Origin: a bacterium
GTDB taxonomy: Bacteria > UBP6 > JAFGXH01
NCBI GenBank assembly: GCA_027064085.1
Contig: JAMOQH010000145.1
Location: 1-7,558 of the forward strand
Reading direction: 5' to 3'
DNA: 7,558 bases
Shown: positions 1-7,000 of the stretch, one piece after another
Layout: every line of letters starts with the position of its first letter
Position numbering within the stretch: the first letter of the stretch is position 1
Notes under the pieces: generated by a model
The model's database searches: none
The model's input: the letters and a program-made list of their open reading frames with translations, nothing else
Told to the model about the DNA's origin: nothing
Program-made: the position numbers and the translations under genes

Positions 1-914
1 CCTTTTACAAGAGGGTAGTTTGGTGCCCAGCCGAGTTTCTTTTTAATCAATTCATTATCTGAATTTCTTCCTCTAACTCCTAAAGGACCTTCTATGTGTT
101 TTAAACTTAGATTTTTACCTGATATTTTAATAATCATTTCTGCAAGTTCATTAATTGTAACCATTTCATCACTTCCTATATTTACAGGCCCGGAAAAGTT
201 ACTATCCATTAATTTTCTTATTCCTTTTAAGCATTCACTAACATACAAAAAAGAACGTGTTTGCAATCCATCGCCCCATATTTCAATACTTTCTCCATTT
301 TTTGCAAGAGCAACTTTTCTACAAAGTGCCGCAGGAGCTTTTTCTCTTCCACCATCATAAACTCCATAATCTCCAAAAATATTATGAAATCGGGCTATTT
401 TTACATCCATTTTATAGTTTCTAGAAAAAGATTGATATAATCTTTCGCTAAAAAGTTTTTCCCAACCATATTCACTATCGGGTAATGCAGGGTAAACAGA
501 ACTTTCTTTTAAGTTTAAGGAATCCGGATTTAGCTGATTATATTCTGGATAAACGCAAGCTGATGATGAATAGAAGTATTTTTTTACTTTATTCTTTAAT
601 GCTACATTTACCATATTTAAATTTATTAGTGCAGAGTTATACATAATATCAGCATCGTTATCACCCGTAAATGTAAATCCTGCTCCACCCATATCTGCTG
701 CAAGTTGATACAGCTCATCAAAAGGTTTATCTGTTACTTGTTTGCATATATTAGGGTCTCTTAAATCTCCAATTATAAATTCATCTGCAACTGTTTTTTT
801 AAATTCAGGGTATTTTAAGTCAACACCTCTTACCCAAAAGCCTTCTGTTTTTAATTGCTCAACAAGATGACTTCCTATAAAGCCTCCAGCTCCACAAACT
901 AATGCTGTTTTCAT
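1..914 (-). CDS. gme: GDP-mannose 3,5-epimerase (3' end beyond left edge)
   Basis: Extended short-chain dehydrogenase/reductase predicted to epimerise C3 and C5 of the mannose in GDP-D-mannose, giving GDP-L-galactose/GDP-L-gulose in the cytoplasm. I read 304 codons from ATG 914 with no frameshift; family members are about 310-380 residues, so only the C-terminal tip is missing. Seen: NAD-binding GAGGFIG at residues 8-14, DLRDP at 50-54, LAADMGGAGF at 71-80, SSSACVYPEY at 117-125, SEYGWEK at 147-153 (YxxxK), GGREKAP at 188-194, IWGDGLQTRSF at 212-222 and GVRGRNSDN at 279-287. Cys120, Tyr149, Lys153 and Lys192 have the same spacing as the catalytic Cys145, Tyr174, Lys178 and Lys217 of the Arabidopsis enzyme. 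A GGAG lies 7 nt before the ATG, and the start is 14 bp after the stop of the upstream glycosyltransferase, so the two are probably co-transcribed. In bacteria this enzyme most likely feeds a surface polysaccharide. A related GDP-sugar epimerase is possible, but the motif match is strong. Confidence 0.92.
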   Translation of the reverse strand, partial: MKTALVCGAGGFIGSHLVEQLKTEGFWVRGVDLKYPEFKKTVADEFIIGDLRDPNICKQVTDKPFDELYQLAADMGGAGFTFTGDNDADIMYNSALINLNMVNVALKNKVKKYFYSSSACVYPEYNQLNPDSLNLKESSVYPALPDSEYGWEKLFSERLYQSFSRNYKMDVKIARFHNIFGDYGVYDGGREKAPAALCRKVALAKNGESIEIWGDGLQTRSFLYVSECLKGIRKLMDSNFSGPVNIGSDEMVTINELAEMIIKISGKNLSLKHIEGPLGVRGRNSDNELIKKKLGWAPNYPLVK

Positions 915-928
915 TTATTGCTCCATTT

Positions 929-1684
929 TTATAGTACTCTCAATTGCTTTATTTTATATGATATCTTTCCTAGTATCAAGAATAAAGGTGGAGTTAATTT
1001 GTTATCTATCCAAGATTGCCTTGCTTCTAAATTTGATTTTATTATACTTTTAATTGATGCATTACTATTTCCTCCTGCTCTCATAATCACAAGAGGAGTT
1101 TTTTGCTCTATCATTTTTGATGTTATTTTATTTTTATATAAAAATCTAAGCATTAATTCGTAGTCAGCTGCTATTTTATATTTTAGATTAAATGTTCCAA
1201 GTTTATTATAAATTTCTTTTTTCACAAAAAATGCAGGGTGTGCAGGGTGCCAACCTTTTCTAAAGTTTTTTCTTTTATATTTATTATTTCTCCACTTTCG
1301 TCTTATTTTATTAGTAATTGGGTCTATAATTGATATATTACCAAAAATGCTGTCAGTATTATAATTTTCAAACTCATTTACAACAGTTGATATTACCGAA
1401 TTATCTGTATAGTAGTCATCGCTATTTAAAATAGCAATTATATCTCCTGTTGTATTATTAATTCCTTTATTCATAGCATCAAAAATACCTTTATCTGGTT
1501 CTGAGATTAATATATTTATATATTTTTTGTACTTTTCCATTATCTGAAGGGTCGAATCAGTAGATTTGCCATCTATTATAATATATTCAATATTTTTATA
1601 ATTTTGCGAAACAACAGATTTTATACTATCTTCTATGTATAATTCACTATTAAGTGCAACTGTTATTATTGAAACTTTAAGCAT
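929..1684 (-). CDS. Family 2 (GT-A) glycosyltransferase
   Basis: Predicted to move a sugar from a nucleotide-sugar donor to a lipid-linked or surface glycan at the cytoplasmic face of the membrane. The 251-residue protein has the usual length and order of small WcaA/WcaE-like enzymes: SIITVALN at 5-12, IIIDGKSTDST at 35-45 (donor-binding Asp38), SEPDKGIFDAMNKG at 61-74, the metal-site LNSDD at 86-90, WHPAHPAFF at 145-153 and the late acidic ADYELMLR at 173-180. I see no membrane span. The frame stays open to a TTG at 1738, but ATG 1684 is preferred: a TTGACA/TATTAT promoter covers 1710-1738, and the family begins at this Met. The ribosome binding site is weak (AGG about 9 nt before ATG). It is followed 14 bp later by the GDP-mannose 3,5-epimerase, suggesting one operon for a polysaccharide. 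Donor and acceptor cannot be read from the sequence. Confidence 0.88.
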   Translation of the reverse strand: MLKVSIITVALNSELYIEDSIKSVVSQNYKNIEYIIIDGKSTDSTLQIMEKYKKYINILISEPDKGIFDAMNKGINNTTGDIIAILNSDDYYTDNSVISTVVNEFENYNTDSIFGNISIIDPITNKIRRKWRNNKYKRKNFRKGWHPAHPAFFVKKEIYNKLGTFNLKYKIAADYELMLRFLYKNKITSKMIEQKTPLVIMRAGGNSNASIKSIIKSNLEARQSWIDNKLTPPLFLILGKISYKIKQLRVL

Positions 1685-1709
1685 ATAATAAAACCTATAA
1701 AACGAAAGA

Positions 1710-1738
1710 ATAATAATATTATTTGTAAATATTGTCAA
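1710..1738 (-). promoter_or_regulatory. Sigma70-like promoter of the glycosyltransferase-epimerase operon
   Basis: On the minus strand a perfect -35 TTGACA (1733-1738) is followed after 17 bp by a -10 TATTAT (1710-1715), five of six to consensus. The predicted start, near 1703, gives a leader of about 20 nt before ATG 1684. This also argues against the upstream TTG start, which lies inside the -35 box. Chance matches are a risk in such AT-rich DNA. Confidence 0.55.
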
Positions 1739-1801
1739 TATTTATTAATGATTAACAGTTAAAACTCTTACTGGTATTTTGGTTTTTTATTAACTATCAT
1801 C

Positions 1802-1826
1802 ATTTTTTAGACTTAGGCTAAAAAAT
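1802..1826. repeat. 9-bp perfect inverted repeat between two minus-strand genes
   Basis: Arms ATTTTTTAG (1802-1810) and CTAAAAAAT (1818-1826) flank a 7-nt loop. It lies 24 bp after the YgjV-family stop and upstream of the glycosyltransferase promoter. The stem has one G-C pair and no T-run after it on either strand, so it is not a classic intrinsic terminator. It could be a weak terminator, a regulator site, or chance. I see nothing else in the 111 bp from 1739 to 1849. Confidence 0.35.
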
Positions 1827-1849
1827 CAATGTAATAAACAATTTATTGG

Positions 1850-2488
1850 TTATGGAGTTGTAATATTTATTTCTTTTGAATAAAGTGTTGGGTCTTCTAG
1901 GCTTTGTTTGAATCCTATTTTTATTAAATATTTAGAATGTTTAGCTACATTAGTTTTTGATATTAAGTTGGTATATCCCTTTTCCCAACAATCTGTAATT
2001 CCCTTAGAAAAAAGATATCTAGCATTTTGAAAGTCTCTGTATTGAGGAATAGTATAATCCAGTTTTATTTCAATCGTATCATCTGTTATTGGTTCAAATA
2101 TAAATATTCCTACAGGTATCATATTTCTAACAATATAAACAATTTTACTTGTTTTAATGTCCGATATAGAAAAATCTGGCATAAACTTCTTAATATCTTT
2201 CTTATAGAATTCAAGGAAATTTTTAAGAAAAACTGATTTATGATTTTTTACATAAATTAATTCAAAGGTATTTCGGTTTTTAGTAAGTTGCCATAAATAG
2301 TAAATGTCTACAAGTGCAATCCATCCATTAACCAAAAAAACAGGGTAAACATTTTGAATTAACCCATAAACAGAAAATGCAATAGCTCCAAGAAGATTAA
2401 TTAGTCTTAATTTGAAAATATTACTCATCATCAGTGATACTGCTATTAATATAGATGATAAATATCCAATAATCTCTATCCAATTCAT
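1850..2488 (-). CDS. YgjV-family inner membrane protein with GNAT-like C-terminal half
   Basis: Membrane protein of unknown function, 212 residues. The N-terminal third has three predicted helices (about residues 3-22, 28-45 and 48-67) with the features of the YgjV family (a three-helix unit resembling SemiSWEET/PQ-loop proteins): GYLSSILIAVSLMMSNIFKL at 8-27, an N-L-L-G turn at 31-34 and VNGWIALVDIYYL at 53-65. Residues about 75-212 look like a GNAT acyltransferase fold: RNMIPVGIFIFE at 121-132, DYTIPQYRDF at 144-153 and a C-terminal NVAKHSKYLIKIGF at 180-193, like the closing part of GNAT domains. The two-part layout matches longer YgjV-type proteins known in Bacteroidota and others, sometimes misannotated as uroporphyrinogen decarboxylase or lactate permease. 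The start is firm: AGGAGGA lies 5 nt before ATG 2488, with a good promoter just upstream. It appears to be transcribed separately from the glycosyltransferase. Transport or acylation is unproven. Confidence 0.8.
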   Translation of the reverse strand: MNWIEIIGYLSSILIAVSLMMSNIFKLRLINLLGAIAFSVYGLIQNVYPVFLVNGWIALVDIYYLWQLTKNRNTFELIYVKNHKSVFLKNFLEFYKKDIKKFMPDFSISDIKTSKIVYIVRNMIPVGIFIFEPITDDTIEIKLDYTIPQYRDFQNARYLFSKGITDCWEKGYTNLISKTNVAKHSKYLIKIGFKQSLEDPTLYSKEINITTP

Positions 2489-2493
2489 TTAAG

Positions 2494-2500
2494 TCCTCCT
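2494..2500 (-). promoter_or_regulatory. Strong ribosome binding site of the YgjV-family gene
   Basis: The minus strand reads AGGAGGA, a near-perfect anti-16S match, 5 nt before ATG 2488. It fixes that start. Confidence 0.85.
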
Positions 2501-2515
2501 AAAACAAAGAGAGAG

Positions 2516-2544
2516 GTTATAACAGAGCTGTACTAAAGTATCAA
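2516..2544 (-). promoter_or_regulatory. Sigma70-like promoter of the YgjV-family gene
   Basis: On the minus strand -35 TTGATA (2539-2544) and -10 TATAAC (2516-2521) each match consensus at five of six positions with an ideal 17-bp spacer. Transcription would begin near 2509, leaving a leader of about 20 nt that holds the AGGAGGA site. Confidence 0.6.
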
Positions 2545-2684
2545 GGCTTATTTTTGGGAAATCACTTTTATTTTTCGTATTATATGTTTTAAATAGTAGC
2601 TAAAAAGTTAGTTGTTATCTTTGTAATATTTTTAGGTTCATCATTAGTTGTTAGCACTTTTATTAGATTTTAAATAAAATAATC

Positions 2685-2713
2685 TTGTAACAAATAAGTC
2701 TATATGTTATATG
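2685..2713 (+). promoter_or_regulatory. Candidate promoter of the patatin-like gene
   Basis: -35 TTGTAA (2685-2690) and -10 TATATG (2708-2713), 17 bp apart, each match consensus at four of six positions. The predicted start lies about 20 nt before ATG 2740, just ahead of the ribosome binding site. Weak evidence, chosen mainly by position. Confidence 0.35.
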
Positions 2714-2739
2714 GCTAAATATGGGATTGGAGGGTAATA

Positions 2740-3792
2740 ATGTTTAATAATATTTCTGTTTTAGCTGGTGACAAGGCTTTCAATATAATAAAAAATGAAG
2801 GATTAAATTTAAATAGGGTAAAATTTCTTGTTGGAGCTAGCGGAGCAGCTAAGTTTTTAATTTTAACTGGAATAGACAGAGTTTTACTTGATTTATTAAA
2901 AGATAGGAAAGAAAGATTAGATTTAGTTGGGAGTTCTATTGGCTCTTTCAGAATGGGGGCTTATTTACAAAAAAATCCTATAGAAGCAATTAATAAGCTT
3001 GAATATGCTTATATAAATCAATTTTATAGTTCAAAAAAGCCTAAAAAAGAAATTGTTACCAATGAGTCAAAACGAATTATGAATTATTATATAAAAGATG
3101 ATGATTTAGAGCAACTGTTGAATCATCCTTTTATGAAAATAAGTTTTTTAGCTGTTAAATCTAAGTACTTTCTTAAATCAGAAAACAATTTAATACAATT
3201 AACAAATTTAGTTTCAGCTGGTTTTTTAAATAAAGTAAATAGAAAAAACTTAAAATATTATTTTGAAAGAGCTTTATTTACTAATAGTAATATTGATTTT
3301 AGATTTAAAGATGATTTTAAGTTAAATAAATATAAACTAAATAGGAGTAACTTTAAAAAAGCTTTAATGGCTTCAGGCTCTATTCCCTTGGTAATGAAGG
3401 GGGTTAAAATAAATGGCATAAACGGGATATTTAGAGATGGAGGTATGATTGACTATCATTTAGATATACCGTTTTTACCTAAAAAGAGTGAAGATTTAGT
3501 GTTGTTTCCTCATTTTTATGAAGATATTACTCCTAGTTGGTTAGATAAATATTCTAAAAGAAAAGCTAATGGGAAAGAGCTACAGAATACTGTAATAATT
3601 GCTCCTTCTAAAAAATTTGTTGATTCTTTGCCATATCAAAAAATTCCAGATAGAAAAGATTTTGAAAAATTTTCAGATGAAGATAGATTAAAATATTGGA
3701 ATAAAGTTGTAGAAATGAATAAAATTCTTGGTGAAGAATTATTTGAGGCAATTGAATCTAAAAAAATTAGAAATATTGTTAAAAAATTTTAA
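2740..3792 (+). CDS. Patatin-like phospholipase family protein
   Basis: Predicted lipid acyl hydrolase of the patatin/PNPLA fold, 350 residues and complete. The catalytic Ser-Asp dyad is visible: GSSIG at 64-68 (nucleophile Ser66) and DGG at 233-235 (Asp233, within FRDGGMIDYH). The oxyanion-hole loop is GASGAAK at 32-38, where relatives usually have GASGGxK, so one glycine is replaced by alanine. LVGSSIGSFRMGAYLQ and GIFRDGGMIDYHLDIPF resemble a proteobacterial subgroup of cytosolic patatin-like proteins. ASGSIP at 211-216 is another typical patatin element. I see no signal peptide or membrane span, so it probably acts in the cytosol or at the inner membrane; substrate unknown. GGAGGG at 2729-2734, 5 nt before ATG, supports the start. 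It faces away from the YgjV gene and appears to be a single-gene unit; nothing nearby suggests a link to the glycan genes or the lipoprotein. Confidence 0.87.
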   Translation: MFNNISVLAGDKAFNIIKNEGLNLNRVKFLVGASGAAKFLILTGIDRVLLDLLKDRKERLDLVGSSIGSFRMGAYLQKNPIEAINKLEYAYINQFYSSKKPKKEIVTNESKRIMNYYIKDDDLEQLLNHPFMKISFLAVKSKYFLKSENNLIQLTNLVSAGFLNKVNRKNLKYYFERALFTNSNIDFRFKDDFKLNKYKLNRSNFKKALMASGSIPLVMKGVKINGINGIFRDGGMIDYHLDIPFLPKKSEDLVLFPHFYEDITPSWLDKYSKRKANGKELQNTVIIAPSKKFVDSLPYQKIPDRKDFEKFSDEDRLKYWNKVVEMNKILGEELFEAIESKKIRNIVKKF

Positions 3793-3807
3793 AAAAGCTT
3801 GCTATGA

Positions 3808-3876
3808 ATGATAAATATCAAAGATGGAAAACATTGAAATGTCCATAAAATGTGTTTATCATGTTTTTAGGTTTTT
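3808..3876 (+). terminator. Possible weak terminator after the patatin-like gene
   Basis: An 8-bp inverted repeat (ATGATAAA at 3808-3815, TTTATCAT at 3855-3862) is followed by two five-T runs (3864-3868, 3872-3876). A smaller pairing (ACATT/AATGT, 3831-3842) lies in the 39-nt loop, and ATAAA/TTTAT (3845-3859) is an alternative stem. All stems are A-T rich and the loop is long, so termination here is only plausible. Confidence 0.25.
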
Positions 3877-3971
3877 ATTGATATATTAAAACTTGAACAT
3901 TAATGCCTCCTGATTAAATCTTATCTTAGTTACACTTTGTAGTAAAATATTGAAAATATTGTGAAAAATCA

Positions 3972-4000
3972 TTGATTAAATTATCAATTTGTTTTAATAT
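3972..4000 (+). promoter_or_regulatory. Candidate promoter of the cysteine-rich lipoprotein gene
   Basis: -35 TTGATT (3972-3977) and -10 TAATAT (3995-4000) are 17 bp apart, each four of six to consensus. The -35 lies in a small inverted repeat, ATTGAT/ATCAAT (3971-3976, 3983-3988), which could be an operator. A start near 4007 would leave a leader of about 20 nt with the AGGGGG site. I see no other clear signal in the 235-bp gap 3793-4027. Confidence 0.25.
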
Positions 4001-4017
4001 ATGGATATGTATTTTTT

Positions 4018-4023
4018 AGGGGG
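4018..4023 (+). promoter_or_regulatory. Ribosome binding site deciding the GTG start of the lipoprotein
   Basis: AGGGGG ends 4 nt before GTG 4028. In-frame ATGs at 4001 and 4007 lie upstream with no purine-rich site before them, and starting there would add nine or seven residues ahead of the Asn-Lys that begins the signal peptide. The GTG is therefore preferred. Confidence 0.6.
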
Positions 4024-4027
4024 AATT

Positions 4028-4087
4028 GTGAATAAATTCTTTATTTTTCTTTTTTTGTTCTCGTTTTTAATTTTATTTAATTCATGT
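4028..4087 (+). other. Lipoprotein signal peptide and lipid-attachment cysteine
   Basis: Encodes residues 1-20: one lysine, a long Phe/Leu/Ile-rich core, then Asn-Ser-Cys20 followed by Gly-Asp. Length and core suit signal peptidase II. Asn at -2 and Phe at -3 depart from the usual [LVI][ASTVI][GAS]C. Asp at +3 (Cys-Gly-Asp) does not predict outer- versus inner-membrane sorting here. Confidence 0.7.
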
Positions 4088-7000
4088 GGAGATAACAATA
4101 CTCAAGGTGGTGGCAATGTTGCCTGTGAATCTAATGCTGATTGTAAAGGTGGTATTTGCTCTCCGGCAGGTGTTTGTGAGGTCTTTCTTTGTTCTCCTAG
4201 CGAAAATAAATGTTTAGAAGATGGTAAAACTAAACATCTTTGTAAAGCTGATGGCTCTGGTTTTGAAGATATAGTCTGTAACTTTAAATGCAAAGATGCT
4301 GAATGTATAGATAAAATAGTTTGCTCTCCATATTCAAAAATGTGTATAAGTAATACTGAATACATTGAATGCTCTGATGATGGTATGAATTGGAGTAAAA
4401 CTGAATGTGATGCTGGTACTCTTTGTTTAGATGGAGAATGTAAAGTTCCTACTTGTACCCCAAACGAAAAATCATGTGTTGATTCATTTCATGTAAAAGC
4501 TTGTAATGCGAATGGTACAGCCGAATTAAACTACAAGTGTCCAAATGATGAAAAATGTTCAGAAGGTTCTTGTGTTAAAATTAGTTGTAATTCAGGAGAA
4601 ACTAAATGTGGCCCAAATGGAAAACTATTAACTTGTAGTGCAGATGGGTCATCTTGGGACGATGGTGTTGATTGTGGTGAGTCAAAATCTTGTAACAATG
4701 GAAAATGCAAAGATGTTATTTGTAGTGAAGGGCAAATTACTTGTTCTTCTGAAAGTAATAGATACTATAAAAAATGTGATGCGAGCTTAACCGGTTGGGA
4801 AGCTCCTATTTTATGTGGGGAAAATAAAGTTTGTGAAAATAACCAATGCGTAGATAAATTATGTTCTCCTGGTGAAAAAAAATGTGATGAAACAGGAAAG
4901 GTTGTTACTTGTAATAATGATTCTTTATCATGGTCTGAAGGTGTTGGATGTCAAGACGGAGAAGTTTGTAAAAGAGGAAACTGTGTTGATACAGGAGTTT
5001 GTACTGCAAATGAAAAAAGATGTTTAGATGGAAATAATGGATATTTTGAAGTATGTGATGAGTGGGGAACAGCTTGGCTTAATCCTGTTTCTTGTGGTGC
5101 TGGAAATATTTGTTCTAATGGAGAATGTGTTGCTATTGTTTGTGTTCCTAATGAAATTAAATGTGTTGCAACCGATAGCTCAATGACTACTTACCAAGTT
5201 TGTAATTCAGAAGGAACTGCCTATTTAGATGTTCAAACATGTGAAAACGATAATATTTGTTTAGGAAATGAATGTAGAACTATTACTTGTACTCCGGGAG
5301 AAAATATTTGTAACAATAATAAAATTATGGAATGTAAAAGTGATGGTAGTGGTTGGCAAGAATTTCTTGCTTGTGGTGACTCTAAAGCATGTGTAAATGG
5401 AGATTGTAAAGATAAAATTTGTACTCCATCTGCTGAGCGATGTGTAGAAAATGTAGATGGATTTATTGAGACTTGTAATATTAGCGGAACAGCTTGGGAG
5501 AATAAACATCATTGTGGAACAAGAAAAACATGTTTAGATAATCAATGTGTTACCTTGCAGTGTTCACCAGGGCAAACTCAATGTAGTGCTGATGCAGAAA
5601 ATGAATATTTAACATGTAATGAAACAGGAACTGCTTTTGAAAATCCAACTGTATGTCCTAATAATGAATTTTGCATGACAGGGCTTTGCATGGAGTGTTT
5701 TCCAGGTACTAAGGAATGTATTGATGATACTTCATTTAGGGTTTGTAATGATGATGGAAGGTGGGAAGATTCAACTTCATGTGCAGGAGGTGATAGTTGT
5801 GAAAATGGTTCTTGTGCTGTTAAAATATGTGAGCCAAATGAAGTTCAATGTATAGATAACAATGCTCAATATTTTAAAACTTGTAATTCTTTAGGTACAG
5901 CATGGCTTAATCCTGTTTCTTGTGGTGCTGGAAATACTTGTGAGTCTAGTGTTTGTAAGCCTATATTATGTATTCAAGACTCAACAGAATGTTTTAGTAG
6001 CTCAAGTTATATTAAGTGTAATCAAACGGGAACTGCTTACAGTGATCCTATTAATTGTTTAAATGGAGAAGAGTGTTTAGGGGGAAGTTGCAGAACAACT
6101 ACCTGTACCCCTGGTGAAAAAATTTGTGATAATAATAATATAAAAGAATGTAATGAATTAGGGCAGTGGAGTGATGATGTAAGCTCTTGTGGTACTAAAG
6201 TTTGTGAAGGTGGTAATTGTATAGATGTAATATGTAATCCTACTGATTATAGATGTGGAGTTAATAACAGAGAGCAATGTAATGCAAATGGTACACAATG
6301 GCTAAATGCTCCATGTGGTGCCGGTAAAATTTGTAGTGGGGGAATTTGTGAAAATATCATATGTACATCAGGAGAAAGTATTTGCTCCGGAGATAAAAAA
6401 TCATATAATACTTGTAATGCAAATGGAACAGCTTATGATATAACTACTGATTGTACAAATGATGAATATTGTAATAGTGGGGCTTGTGTAACTAAAGTTT
6501 GTACTCCAAACGAAAGAGTTTGTGATGGAAATTCTGTTAAAATATGTAATGAATTAGGCTCAAATTACAGTAATCCTCAGTCTTGTACAGATGGAACTAT
6601 TTGTAATAATGGTATTTGTGAAGCAACTATTTGTAATAGTGGAGAGACTATTTGTGATGGAGCATTAATTCAAACTTGTTCTAGTAATGGTACTACTTGG
6701 CAAGATGGTGTTGCATGTCCAAATGGGCAAACTTGTAGTGGAAATCAATGTATTGATTATGTTTGTAGTGTTGGTGAAAAAGAATGTGTAAATAATTCTC
6801 TATATAAGGAGTGTAATACACAAAGAACAGGTTTTGGAGACCCTATCGCATGTGGTACTAATAAAATCTGCACAGGAGCTGGTGCTTGTGTTGACAGAGA
6901 ATGTGCTCAAGGGCAAACAAGATGTGTTACAACTGATGCTACACATAAAACTTATCAGGTTTGTAATGCTACTGGTTCAGGTTGGGAAGATGCTGTTAGT

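Larger units (their letters stand above)
2489..2739. other. Divergent intergenic region between YgjV-family and patatin genes
   Basis: 251 bp with no gene, serving promoters in both directions. Besides the two promoter candidates it holds a 10-bp direct repeat, TTAGTTGTTA, at 2608-2617 and 2644-2653 (36 bp start to start). This could be a regulator site upstream of the patatin gene or chance in AT-rich DNA. Confidence 0.5.

Noticed and set aside
94-360. Plus-strand ORF of 88 codons
   Set aside because: Lies antisense to the intact epimerase gene and has no recognisable domain or ribosome binding site.
918-1163. Plus-strand ORF of 81 codons
   Set aside because: Antisense to the C-terminal part of the glycosyltransferase; hydrophobic only because of the base composition.
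2027-2236. Plus-strand ORF of 69 codons
   Set aside because: Antisense shadow of the YgjV-family gene.
3804-3848. 14-codon ORF after the patatin-like gene
   Set aside because: No ribosome binding site, no recognisable features, and it lies in a possible terminator structure.
4102-5512. Minus-strand ORFs at 4102-4365 and 5261-5512
   Set aside because: Both lie opposite the cysteine-module array; their Ser/Thr/Phe-rich sequence mirrors the repeated coding strand.
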